Origin: Moesziomyces globuligerus
Lineage: Eukaryota > Basidiomycota > Ustilaginomycetes > Ustilaginales > Ustilaginaceae
DNA length: 64,000 bases
Reading direction: 5' to 3'
Assembly: GCA_030849465.1 (NCBI GenBank)
Contig: JARVLF010000008.1
Span: 1-64,000, forward strand
A program made the translations under genes and the position numbers. Shown here piece after piece: positions 7,935 through 17,610 of the stretch. The notes beneath the pieces were generated by a model, which did not search any database, was not told where the DNA came from, and saw nothing but the letters and a program-made list of their open reading frames with translations. Position 1 is the stretch's first letter. Each line of letters opens with the position of its first letter.

Positions 7935-9071
7935 ATGGCGGACGAGACCCTCGTCAAGAAGCTGGACGAGCTCATCAGCCTGGTCAAGGCCCAGCTCGAG
8001 CTTACCACCCGGGTAAATCAAGATGCCATGACGGCCTGAGCCCGCCAGCACCTTGCCGAGCGCCTCTCGCAGGTTCCCGAGGAGCAGGCCGACGAATCCT
8101 CGTTCGCCGACCCGCCCACCCCTACGCCTGCGGCTCGTCCTCGCCGATCGGTGTCCTTCGCTGACGATGGCGAACGCACCTACACCGACCGCGAGACGTG
8201 CTCGACTCCGACTGGCAGTCGCTACACGAAGCCAAGGACGGAGGCCGCCTCAGGCGAGGAGGGGTACGATACCATCTCGCTCGAGGATCTTCCGCATAGC
8301 CAGCAGAAGTCCCTCTCGACGCCCTTCCCCAAGTTCAACCCCCGCCACGTCGAACGGTTCCGCGATCTCGAGAGCCAGGTCAACCTCGAGGACACCGAGT
8401 TGCTCATCGACTTGTTCCGAGGCAGTCTGACTCGCAGCCTGCAGGAGAAGTTCGAGCGCAACCCGCCCGGCGATTGCTGGGGTTGGTATCGCGAGGTCGA
8501 GGAGATTGACAGGCAGAGGATGTCTCTGCAGCAGGCGTCCGCCAGGCACCCAAGCCTACCGGCCCCGCGCAGCGGCATGGCAGCAAGTCAGCGCCCCGCA
8601 GGGCCCGCTACGGTTAGTCCACCCCGCCAGCCTGCCCCTCCGGCGCCTGGCACGCCGTACCGGCCCGGCAACAGGCCGCTGCCGCCGCACTTGGCGCAGA
8701 ACCTTAGGCCACGCGCCCCGGCCGGTAACGCAGGACCCACAACGTTCGGCAGCACGGTTTGCCACCTGTGCCAAGGCACAGGCCACTGGGCACGAGACTG
8801 CCCAAGCAGGAAGGCACCGCCGGCAACCCCGAGGCCGGCTGGCCCAAGGGTCGCAGTGGCACTCGAGGACCCGCAACAAGGCGACCAGCCTCCAAAGGAA
8901 GCCGTGGAGGCGGAGCAGGCCGACGACGGTGAGGACTACGGGTACGACTCGGTCGATCAAGAGCCCCTGGACCTCACCCAGTTCGAAAGCCCTGCTGCGG
9001 CCGCCAACCACGCAGCTCCTCGAGACGACAACGATGACGCCCAGGAAAACTGCTATGGGGCGATGCACTAA
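7935..9071 (+). CDS. gag polyprotein with internal deletion and in-frame TGA
   Basis: The frame starts at ATG 7935 (MADETLVKKLDELISLVK), hits TGA at 8037-8039 and continues open to TAA 9069-9071. No ATG follows shortly after the TGA; the apparent start at 8151 is a GTG. A candidate 60-nt intron (GT at 8013, AG at 8071-8072) would remove the TGA in frame, but the minus-strand copy lacks that GT. Compared with that copy, 97 codons of the capsid core are missing between KFNPR and HVERF, at a shared ACGTCGA-like microhomology. A CCHC knuckle (CHLCQGTGHWARDC) and an acidic tail remain. The stop codon overlaps the pol start as TAATG. Without the capsid core this protein probably cannot form particles unaided. 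Confidence 0.75.
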
Positions 9072-12000
9072 TGGCATGCATGGCCCTACATCCCTGGACG
9101 CCATCCATCTGTAAATATCAAGATTGCGCTCTTTGTTTCTCAACCAGCGACGGCAAGGCGGTGCTCGAGTTGACCGGAACGGTCCAAGGCCACCCGGCTC
9201 GCATCCTCGCCGACACCGGCGCTGGCCTGTCCATAGTCTCAGGTTCGTTCGCCCGCAAACACAAAATACCATCAAAAACAGCAAAAACAACAACAATACA
9301 TGGTGTCACCGGGCACCAGATGACCACGCGGTCCATGGCGATGACCCGTGTAGCGATTGGGGGGCACGACCTCGGCCCGGTGCCCGCGTGGGTAGTGGAC
9401 GTGGCCGACTACGACTTCATCCTGGGGTATCGGGCCCTACGCCGGCTCAAACCAACTATCCATTGGGAGACCGGGCAGCTCGAGTTCGAGCTACTAGGGC
9501 CGATGCAGGCCTACCATGCCTCCCAAGATGACGGGTCGCTTCTACCAAAAGCCGTCAAAGAAGGCACGCGGCGAATTTCGGTGACATCCGCCGAGTCGCG
9601 GCCACTCGACGAACCTCCACATTCGTTCGCCGAGTCGCGCTCACTCGGCGAATTGCCGCTCCGGTCCGCCGAGCCCACCCCATTTGCCGAACGCCAAATT
9701 CCGGCGAGGCTCCACGGCCACGAGTTTGTATCCGCCGAACGCCTGCTGCAGGCAGCCGTCGAAGACGGCCCAATTGGGTTCATGCTCCTGGAGGAACCAT
9801 GGGATTCCCTCCCAGCATTCGGTTTTGTGCCTACCGGAGCCGACAAGGGGGTGGAAATGGAGGTGGAGCCCGACAAGCCGGTGTTGGTCGAAGAGATCCC
9901 AGAGCCTTACAGGCATCTGCGAGTCGTCTTCGACGAGGTGGAAGCAGACCGGCTGCCGCCCCACACGGATCATGACCTCCGCATCGATTTGGTTGAGGGC
10001 AGCAAGCCCCCTCAAGGGCCGCTGTACCTCAAGGGGCCCAAGGAGATGGCAGAGCTACGCAAGTACTTGGACGAGAATCTCGCCAAGGGCTTCATTCGGC
10101 CATCAAAGAGCCCGGCGCGGTCACCGGTGCTCTTCGTGCCCAAGAAGGACGGTGGCCTCCGCCTCTGTGTCGACTACAGAGGGCTCAACGAGATTACGAT
10201 CAAGAATCGCGCGCCACTGCCGCTCATTGAGGAGCAGCTATTCCTCCTCCGCAGGGCCAAGATCTATTCGAAGCTGGACCTCAAGGCAGCCTACAACCTG
10301 ATTCGCATTTCAAGTGGCGATGAATGGAAGACGGCATTTGGGACCCAGCTTGGGCTATACGAGTACTTGGTGATGCCGTTCGGCCTGGCAAATGCGCCAG
10401 CACACTTCCAGTCGTTCATCAACCACATCTACCGCGACATCATTGGTGTGTATGTGGTGGTGTACTTGGACGACTTCCTCATCTTCAGCGACACACTCGA
10501 CGAGCACATCAAGCACGTCACAGAGGTGCTCACAAGGCTCAAACAGCACAGACTCTTCGCCAAGCTGTCCAAGTGTGCGTTCCACACCGACACGGTCGAA
10601 TTCCTGGGGTACATCATCAAGCCCTCGGGAATTGAGATGGACCCAGAGAAGGTCCGCACAGTCAAGGAATGGCCTATGCCGGAGTCGATCCACGACATCC
10701 AGCGCTTCCTTGGGTTTGCGAACTTCTACCGGCGGTTCATCTCCCACTTTGCCCGGATCGCCAAGCCCCTCACGTCCTTGGTGAAGCCAACGGAACGCTT
10801 CAAGAAGTTTGAGCTGCCGGAAGACGCCAAGCAGGCCTTCCACAAGCTCATACAAGCGTTCACGACGGCAGGAGTGCTAAGACACTTCGATTACCACCTG
10901 CCAACGCGGCTCGAGACGGACGCCAGCGACTTTGCCATTGCCGGGGTCCTGAAGCAGGAACACGAGGGCCGGTGGCACCCGGTCGCATACTACTCGCGGA
11001 AGATGGCGCCCGCCGAGAAGAACTACGAGATCCATGACAAGGAGCTTCTCGCAGTTGTGGCATGCCTCACCCAGTGGCGCCATATGCTGGCAGGGCTGCC
11101 TAGTCAGCTCGTCATTCTCACGGACCACGAGGCGCTCAAGTACTTCAAGTCGCAACGCCGCATCACGGGCAGGCAGGCACGCTGGGCGGTGTTGCTAGCA
11201 GACTTCAACTTCGTGTTGCAGTACCGGCCAGGGGATAAGGCCGGCGAGCCTGACGCCCTGACTCGGCGTCGCGACATGGAGCCGGCAGGCGAGGAGCGCG
11301 AGCACAACGTGCGGCAGCTATTGCCCTCCCGCGTATTTGCGGTAGGGAACGAGCCAATTCGGCGAGTCCTTGCAACTCGACGAACGTCCGCCGAGTCACC
11401 GGAACTCGACGGACGCGCTCCGACCATGGCCAATATCGCCTCGGAAGGACTGCTAGGCCTCGCCAAGACCTTCCAACCGCTCGATAAAGAGTTGGCCGAG
11501 CTGCACGCCAAAACACCGTTCGAGGAGAAGGACGGAGTGTGGTACAAGGAAGGCCGGTTGGTGGTGCCGAAGGTAACCATGCCAGGTAGCACCCCCGACC
11601 GCAAGACTCGCCACGCCCGCGAGGTGGACGAGCAGTCGCTGTCGGTGGAGCACCTTCGCTTCATGGTAATGTCGCAGTGCCATGACGGAGTGGCGGCCGG
11701 CCACGTTGGCCGCGACGCCACGCTGCACCTGGCACGTCGACACTACTGGTGGCCAGGCATGACAACCTGGATAGCGGACTACGTCGCGAGCTGCCCTGTC
11801 TGCGCCAGATACAAAGCGCCCAGACACAAGCCATACGGCTTGCTGAAGCCACTCGCAACGCCGCAACGGCCATGGGGCTCCATATCGATGGACTTCATCG
11901 AAGGCCTGCCGCTGTCGAGCGGGTACGACTCCATCCTGGTAATCGTCGACCGCTTGACCAAGTATGCAGTTGTCGCCCCGACGCACAAGACAGCGACAGC

Positions 12001-12931
12001 CGAGCAAACCGCCGAGCTCCTCAAGCGTCACTTGTTTGCCCACTTTGGCGTCCCGGACCATATCGTGTCAGACAGAGGACGCCAGTTCATCTCGAAGACC
12101 TGGAGCGAGTTCGTCAGCAGCTTGGGAGCAAGGCACTCACTCAGCACGGCCTATCACCCGCAGACGGATGGCCAGACGGAGCGTGTCAACCAAGTCCTGG
12201 AACAGTACCTTCGCATGTACTGCAACTACCAGCAGGACGACTGGGTTAGCCTGCTCAGCGGGGCCGCCTTCGTCTACAACAACACGGTGCACACGAGCAT
12301 CGGCGTCTCGCCCTTCTTCGCGTGCTACGGCTGGAACCCAAAGTCTCACCCGGAGATCCCAGCCAAGCTCGGCGTAAACGACACCAGTCGGGCCGAGTTC
12401 CTGGCGAAGGGCAGCGAGCGGTTCCACTACCTGCAAGACCAGATCCGGCAAGCACAACGCCGAGCGGTCGAGCAATACAACCGCAAGCACAAGGACATCG
12501 AGTTCAAGGTCGGCGACCTGGTCTACGTCAACCGAAAGAACTGGATGACCAAAAGGCCGTCGCCCAAGCTCGATACGAGGTTCGCCGGCCCATTCCCGGT
12601 GAAAGAACGCATCGGCAGACGGGCATATCGCCTCACTTTGCCCGCAAGCCTCCGCGTGCATGACGTCTTCCACGTTTCGATGCTGGAGCCCGCCAAGCGC
12701 AGCGCACTGCCTCAACGTGCATTGCTACCGGTGGAACCGCCTCTGCCGGACGAAGAGCTCGAATACGAGGTGGAGGCCATCATCGGCAAGCGCATTCGAA
12801 ACCGCCAAATCGAATACAAGGTCCTATGGCGCGGCTACTCAGAGGAAGCAGCGTCCTGGGAGCCCACCGACCTCCTCAGCTGTCCAGACCTCATCCGGGA
12901 GTATGAGGACTCGGCGGGGGGACGGGCCTAG
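9071..12931 (+). CDS. pol polyprotein: protease, reverse transcriptase, RNase H, integrase, chromodomain
   Basis: 1286 residues from an ATG that overlaps the gag stop (TAATG), which suggests termination-reinitiation. The protease has DTG at about residue 48. Reverse transcriptase spans about 330-500, with FVPKKDGG, LCVDYRGLNE, MPFGLANAP and the catalytic YLDD near 465. RNase H spans about 590-710 (LETDASDFAIAG, ILTDHEALKYF). Integrase has an HHCC zinc domain near 870-915 (ending SCPVCARYK) and a DDE core with D near 940, D near 1000 (VSDRGRQF) and E near 1036 (TDGQTERVNQ). A GPY/F-type region follows, and a chromodomain occupies about 1230-1280 (IEYKVLWRGYSEEAASWEP). Chromodomains steer integration to marked chromatin. 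Palindromic units sit in the linkers after protease and before integrase. The frame is intact. Confidence 0.97.
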   Translation: MACMALHPWTPSICKYQDCALCFSTSDGKAVLELTGTVQGHPARILADTGAGLSIVSGSFARKHKIPSKTAKTTTIHGVTGHQMTTRSMAMTRVAIGGHDLGPVPAWVVDVADYDFILGYRALRRLKPTIHWETGQLEFELLGPMQAYHASQDDGSLLPKAVKEGTRRISVTSAESRPLDEPPHSFAESRSLGELPLRSAEPTPFAERQIPARLHGHEFVSAERLLQAAVEDGPIGFMLLEEPWDSLPAFGFVPTGADKGVEMEVEPDKPVLVEEIPEPYRHLRVVFDEVEADRLPPHTDHDLRIDLVEGSKPPQGPLYLKGPKEMAELRKYLDENLAKGFIRPSKSPARSPVLFVPKKDGGLRLCVDYRGLNEITIKNRAPLPLIEEQLFLLRRAKIYSKLDLKAAYNLIRISSGDEWKTAFGTQLGLYEYLVMPFGLANAPAHFQSFINHIYRDIIGVYVVVYLDDFLIFSDTLDEHIKHVTEVLTRLKQHRLFAKLSKCAFHTDTVEFLGYIIKPSGIEMDPEKVRTVKEWPMPESIHDIQRFLGFANFYRRFISHFARIAKPLTSLVKPTERFKKFELPEDAKQAFHKLIQAFTTAGVLRHFDYHLPTRLETDASDFAIAGVLKQEHEGRWHPVAYYSRKMAPAEKNYEIHDKELLAVVACLTQWRHMLAGLPSQLVILTDHEALKYFKSQRRITGRQARWAVLLADFNFVLQYRPGDKAGEPDALTRRRDMEPAGEEREHNVRQLLPSRVFAVGNEPIRRVLATRRTSAESPELDGRAPTMANIASEGLLGLAKTFQPLDKELAELHAKTPFEEKDGVWYKEGRLVVPKVTMPGSTPDRKTRHAREVDEQSLSVEHLRFMVMSQCHDGVAAGHVGRDATLHLARRHYWWPGMTTWIADYVASCPVCARYKAPRHKPYGLLKPLATPQRPWGSISMDFIEGLPLSSGYDSILVIVDRLTKYAVVAPTHKTATAEQTAELLKRHLFAHFGVPDHIVSDRGRQFISKTWSEFVSSLGARHSLSTAYHPQTDGQTERVNQVLEQYLRMYCNYQQDDWVSLLSGAAFVYNNTVHTSIGVSPFFACYGWNPKSHPEIPAKLGVNDTSRAEFLAKGSERFHYLQDQIRQAQRRAVEQYNRKHKDIEFKVGDLVYVNRKNWMTKRPSPKLDTRFAGPFPVKERIGRRAYRLTLPASLRVHDVFHVSMLEPAKRSALPQRALLPVEPPLPDEELEYEVEAIIGKRIRNRQIEYKVLWRGYSEEAASWEPTDLLSCPDLIREYEDSAGGRA
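9586..9692. repeat. Three 29-bp palindromic units inside pol, after the protease
   Basis: Units at 9586-9614, 9625-9653 and 9664-9692, again 39 bp apart. The third has a degenerate right arm (ATTTGCCGAAC). They are translated as an Arg/Ser/Glu-rich linker between protease and reverse transcriptase. The truncated copy ends within the first of these units. Confidence 0.88.
11357..11414. repeat. Two 29-bp palindromic units inside pol, before integrase
   Basis: Units at 11357-11385 (ATTCGGCGAGT and ACTCGACGAAC) and 11386-11414 (GTCCGCCGAGT and ACTCGACGGAC) are directly adjacent. They fall in the linker between RNase H and integrase and keep the reading frame. Confidence 0.88.
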
Positions 12932-12976
12932 ACAAGCGGCGGGGCAGGAGCGCGGCGGAGGGGGCGCTCAGAGAGG

Positions 12977-13084
12977 ATTCGGCGAGTATAGCGGACTCGA
13001 CGAATTTGCAAAAACGATTCGGCGAGTCGAGGCGACTCGACGAATTGCAAAATGGATTCGGCGAGTACGCGTCACTCGACGGAT
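12977..13084. repeat. Three 29-bp palindromic units downstream of pol
   Basis: Units at 12977-13005, 13017-13045 and 13056-13084. The first two have perfect consensus arms ATTCGGCGAGT and ACTCGACGAAT; the third ends ACTCGACGGAT. They lie between the pol stop and the end of the antisense gene. Confidence 0.93.
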
Positions 13085-13250
13085 AGGAAAACAGCCCGCC
13101 GCAGAGACCAGGAGGGCGACAACAAACACACAGCCAGGGGGACTCAACGACCAGAAGCTGCTCAGGCTGGTCGCAGGCAAGCTCAACCGAGACAGGTCAC
13201 AGTCTCACACAAGCAAGAAGAGCCAAAGCGCTGGGATTAACCGCACGTCG

Positions 13251-14823
13251 CTACATGTCGATGTAAGAGCCGTCGCTGGGGCCCGGAGGGAAGACGTGCT
13301 CGTCAATAGGGTCAGGGGCCCCACCAGACACGGCGACGGACTCGTGCGGCTGACGCTCCGAGTATAGCGAGTGCCAACACTCCGAGAAGCGCAGCATCAC
13401 CCGCAGCAGGGGAAGGCGCAAGCGGGCCGTCTGGATCCGGAACACTCGGCGGGTCGCGACGGTCCAACCGAAGGTCTCGGTCGGGATCGTCATCCGGTCG
13501 TACGACTGAGTGGCGCCTGGCCCCGGAGCACCTGCCACCGACAGGTTGGCACGTTCGGCACGTTGACGCGAGCGGCCCGTGGGGGTGCCGTCACCCGGGT
13601 ACTCCATCCCGGGGAAGGCGCGGATGCTGCGATCGCAGTTGCCGACGTCAGCAAGGTGGCAATGCGTGCACACCCGCGGAAGACGACTGCGCTCCCCATA
13701 CGGGTTGGGGAACGCCGAGGGGAAGCAGCTGCGAGAAAGAAGGAGAAGGTCAGCAACCGCCAAGGCAAAAACAAGAGCAGGGGCACGATACTTACGGTAC
13801 TCCCAGGTCAGCGCATCGACGGCACTGCCAACTTGGCCAAGGCATGCAACCCTCGGTCAAGCGCATCATGACGATGCGCTGCAGTCGCTGCTCGGCGTTG
13901 GAGCCCGCAGCGACGTTCCAGTTCCGAGGGTAGCGACCCTCGGCCACGCGCACCAACAGGTCGGCAACCTCGAACTGCCCAGACCAGCCGATGATCTCGG
14001 CGTGCGACGGCTCGCGGTAGTCGGGGGGCGGCGGCGACGGGGTGCGAGGAACCTCCCACCGAGGGGGAGGCGTCAGTCGCTGCACATCCCGCTCGAAGGC
14101 GGGTGTGGCAGCGCGACCGATGGGCACCGTGGACCCGGCGCGGGCAGGGGACGAAGGGACGTCGGCCTCGCCGACGTCGGGAGCAGCAACCGGGGACGAG
14201 GGGACCACGTAGACGGCCCCCCAGCGCTCCAGCTGCTCCCCCAGCGACAAGCCAACCGCAGCAGCTCGACGCTCGCGGTTCAGACGCGCCTCCTCGGCCG
14301 CCGCAGCCATGCCCTCCGCGGTCGGGGACGGCGGGGAGTACGACGGCGACCGCGGCTCGGAGGCCAGCGCCGGACTGGCCGGCACGGGGAGCGGCGACCA
14401 AGGGGCGTACACCGGGCTCCGGGGCGGAGACAGCGGTGCGGGGGTGCCCGACGCCAGGCCGCTTGACGGCGGGGAGCCCAGGAAAAGGGCCTCCAGCGGC
14501 GCACTGGAGTCGGGAGCCGAGGCGGACACAGCTCGCGGCGGCGGTGGGGTGATGGCCGGCACGGGGGCTGGCTCCGCTGCCGAAGCAGACGCGCCGCGCG
14601 GGCGCGGGCGCGAAGCGACCTTGCGCCGCTTCGACAGCGTCGACTCGGCCCCGGGGGAGGCCAAGCGGCGAGAGGATGCCGGCCCAACGGGGGCCGAGGA
14701 AGCGGATGGCCCAGCCGAAGAGTCGGCAGGGCGAGGCGGAGGCAGCGAGGCAGAGGCCGCGCGAGCGGCAGCAGCACGGGCGCGAGTCACGCGCGGAGAG
14801 GAGCGCACGGTGGGGGGCGCCAT
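13251..14823 (-). CDS. Antisense gene in the retrotransposon: Zn2Cys6-like cysteine cluster protein, two exons
   Basis: Predicted CDS is the complement of 13251-13728 joined to 13796-14823 (501 residues). ATG 14823 has a strong context (TTCACC before ATGG) and starts MAPPTVRSSPRVTRAR. The 67-nt intron has donor GTAAGT, branch-like TGCTGAC and acceptor TCGCAG, and splicing keeps the frame. The first half is Pro/Ser/Ala-rich with basic patches (KRRKVASRPRPRG could be a nuclear signal). Splicing creates CRRCADLGVPC followed 18 residues later by CTHCHLADVGNC, a C-x2-C-x6-C and C-x2-C-x7-C pattern like fungal Zn2Cys6 clusters but with a long linker. The third cysteine is encoded at the start of exon 2. 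It lies antisense between pol and the 3' LTR. I do not recognise a named family. DNA binding is an inference. Confidence 0.65.
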
Positions 14824-14897
14824 GGTGAAGAGGGGGATGATGGAGGGGGAGACACGAACACGGCCTCGACGGAGCTCGGCTCTTACGCGGGGGGTAG

Positions 14898-15837
14898 TGT
14901 TACAGGCCTGGATCAGACCCTGATCGACGCAGGCACGTGTGGAGGGCGCAGGCGAAAATCCGTAGCAGGGGCTACGAGCGCGCCAAGTCGCGGTCCGGCG
15001 AGTGGAGGCCACTCGACGAATGCCGTCAATAATTCGCCGAGTGAGGCCCACTCGACAAACGGCCCGCGGCGACCCCGGAAAACAACGAGCGGGTCATACG
15101 ATGGACGTACCCGGCTCGGAGACGAAGGGGAGGAGGAGAGGGGTGCTTGTTGGCCCAGGGGGCAACGAGCGTAACGTGCAAAGGGGAGTCATGCACGAGA
15201 GGAGGCCTGAGCCCGAGGGGGTGGGCGAAACCTCCTAGCATCAATGAGATGCTAGCAGGGGCCGTTCGAGACGGCACCTTGCCACACGCTGGCCCTCCTG
15301 GTGAGGGCAAGTACTTATAGCTTCGACTCATCGAGTGCGATGGGGCTGCGCCCCATCCACTCTACTTTACTTTACAGCACTCAGTCGTTATCATTTGTCA
15401 GTATCACTGTCTTTCAGTCACTTCGTCTCACAGTAGCAATCGCAGGGCGTTGCTACTACTTGCGTGTGTGTTGTATCACCGCTTCAGACGCCGCCGACAC
15501 CTCCATCGGCGCTACGGCACTTACACCGTAGGCAGTACCTCCACTGCGGCCCTGGAACCTCCACCAGTGCCCGACAACCGTCTGAGTATTACGAGCACTC
15601 GTGCGCAGACGGAAGTCCTTCCCACGACGCCCAAAGGCGTCTGCAACAATCGAGTCGTGCCGCGCTACCTCTGAACGGGGTGCTCACAGTGGTCAGCCGC
15701 TATCCGTTGAGTCGCGTCGACTCGCCGAATAACTCAGGCGATCCGTCGAGTCCACGCCACTCGCCGAATAAGTCAAGTCGTTCGTCGAGTTCACGTCACT
15801 CGCCGAATAAGGGATTTCGGGCACGCGACCCCTGACA
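14898..15837 (+). repeat. 3' LTR
   Basis: 940 bp, differing from the 5' LTR at three positions (AGGCGAAAAT versus AGGCAAAAAT, GACAAACGG versus GACGAACGG, CATTTGTC versus CATTCGTC). A short G-rich tract, GCGGGGGGTAG, precedes it and may serve as the polypurine tract. It repeats five palindromic units (14993-15060 and 15702-15808). Confidence 0.96.
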
Positions 15838-15842
15838 GGGAC

Positions 15843-16552
15843 ATGTGACCAACGTTGGGGATGACGAACCTAGACCAAGTCTTGTGCATGGCGTGGATTG
15901 AGCATTGCACTGCCGCAGACATTGCAGCTTGGTTCTTTTTGGGAAATGTGTTTCTGGTGCCGGCAAGGCATCCAAGATCCAAGCTGGGAATTTTGGAGTT
16001 GCAAGTGCTTGCCGACGCCGGCAATTTCTTGTTGCTGACAAAAGAAAAGACCGTTTACCAGCAACACTTCGCTGGTGCTGCGGTTCCCACTGCCATCATC
16101 CCATTGCGCCTGGTCACTCTCCCGTTTCTCTCAACACTTGTTGCGTCAGCAACGGCGACAGCATGCGCTCCTGCCAGCGAGACGAGGCCTAACGAATGCG
16201 GAGGCAGCGGGCACGACGGCCATGCACGCGCAGATGCAGGGAGCGACACCCACGTGCCCACGTTCAACGGTGAGCCCGCACCATCGCGCCATCGGACCCT
16301 GCGACCGCGTCCTCACCCGCGACAGTAAGCCTTGCAGCTGCGCTAACTACCATTCAGTTCATAGAAGCTCGCAAAGTTTGCATCCTTGCAACTCCTTGCA
16401 GGCGAAAAGATGCACACCCGACGGTAATGAGATCAGTGCGGAAGCTTTTGTGCACCATGCCAAACAGACAAGCGTACGAGGCAGAAATGCGAGATGCCAT
16501 TCTTCACGGCACAGTGAACCATTAGTGAAAGCGCCATCGTGTAAAGTGGCGA
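15843..16552. other. Flank of the retrotransposon, no gene recognised
   Basis: About 700 bp between the target duplication and the aldo/keto reductase stop. A plus-strand frame is open from 15855 to 16328 but shows no family features or intron signals. It may be 3' UTR of the neighbouring minus-strand gene plus spacer. Confidence 0.5.
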
Positions 16553-17610
16553 TCATGAAGAAGACATCTGGAGCTTGTTGCCCGAGAGGCCACCAGAGCC
16601 AGAAGAGCGACGGGAGCCCGGGCGAGTAGCACCAGGAGAGGCAGGCTGGGAAGTGCCTGCCGGGCCGAGCTTCCCGACCTTGAGACCCTCGTCCAGGCTC
16701 GAAAGCAAGTCCATGTCGTCGCTGTCGAGCTGGAAGTCGAAAAGTTGAGCATTGGATTCAATGCGATGTTTGGTAAGACTCTTGGGCAAAATGATGTTCC
16801 CAAGGTTCAGACCCCACTTGAGCAAAATCTGAGCTGGAGTTTTGCCGTGTTTGGTGGCGATGGTCTTGATTTCGGGGCGGTCGAGAGCCTGGCCCTGTGC
16901 CATGGGCGAGTAAGCCTGGATGTGGATGCCACGCTGGATGCAGGCCTCGCGGAGCTCCTCGTGAGCGAAGAAGGGGTGGGACTCGATCTGGTTTACGGCG
17001 GGCTTGATGCGGCAGTTTGCGAGGAGGTGGTCGAGCTCCTCGACGTCGAAGTTGGAGACGCCGATGGTCTTGATCTTGCCTGCGTCGACGGCGTCCTCGA
17101 GGGCCTTCCAGGCTTCGAGACGCTTCTCGGAGCCCATGGTACCGGGCGAGTGCATGAGGTACATGTCCATGTAGTCGACGTTGAGCTTCTTGAGCGAGTC
17201 CTCGATGGCGGCGGCGGCCTTGTCGTGGTCGGCATCCCAGAGCTTGGAGGTGATGAAGATCTCGGAGCGGGGCACGTTGTTAGCCTTGGTCCACTCGGCG
17301 AGGGCACGACCGACGGACTCCTCGTTCATGTAGCGGGCAGCTGTTGTGCGAGATGGAAAGAAAAGGGAGAGTCAGTTGACTGCTGGGAGGCGAGCGGGTC
17401 TGGGAAGCGGGGTGGACGGAGAAACATACCGGAGTCGATGTGGCGGTAGCCAGCGTCGAAGGCCCACTTGCAGGCGTTCTCGGTGGAGCCATCGTTGGGG
17501 GCTTTGTAGACGCCGAGGGCGACCTGGGGGATCTCGACACCGTTGTTGAGCTTGACGCGCTGGGTGGAGATGTTACCGGCAGTGATACCGCTGGCAGTGA
17601 CCTTGGACAT
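16553..17610 (-). CDS. Aldo/keto reductase, two exons
   Basis: CDS is the complement of 16553-17340 joined to 17430-17610 (322 residues). The 89-nt intron starts GTATGT and ends AACAG; splicing joins HIDS to AARYMNEESVG. The protein is a NAD(P)H-dependent oxidoreductase with a TIM-barrel fold. The catalytic tetrad is visible: Asp in GYRHIDS, Tyr in AARYMNEE, Lys in IFITSKLW and His in MYLMHSPG. Cofactor-binding residues are in LPKSLTKHRIESN. The length fits the AKR family. The last 40 or so residues are an unusual Gly/Ser/Pro-rich tail instead of the common compact C terminus. MSKVTASG at 17610 is taken as start because upstream in-frame sequence is CT-rich leader. The substrate is unknown; carbonyl compounds or sugars are likely. 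Confidence 0.9.

Larger units (their letters stand above)
6952..15842 (+). mobile_element. Intact-looking Ty3/gypsy chromovirus with 5-bp target duplication
   Basis: The element spans 6957-15837 and is flanked by the direct repeat GGGAC (6952-6956 and 15838-15842). It has two 940-bp LTRs beginning TGTTACAGG and ending CCCCTGACA. On direct comparison I find three base differences between them, which points to recent insertion. The order is LTR, primer-binding site, gag, pol (protease, reverse transcriptase, RNase H, integrase, chromodomain), palindrome cluster, an antisense spliced gene, LTR. The chromodomain and domain order place it with chromoviruses (Metaviridae). Gag carries an internal deletion, so the copy may depend on a helper for particle formation. 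The roughly 1.97 kb between pol and the 3' LTR is unusually long and coding on the other strand. Confidence 0.97.

Noticed and set aside
8151..9071. gag starting at 8151
   Set aside because: The first codon there is GTG. A eukaryotic start is more likely at ATG 7935, with the TGA question left open.
15855..16328. 157-codon plus-strand frame beside the retrotransposon
   Set aside because: No recognisable family, and it overlaps the likely 3' UTR of the aldo/keto reductase.
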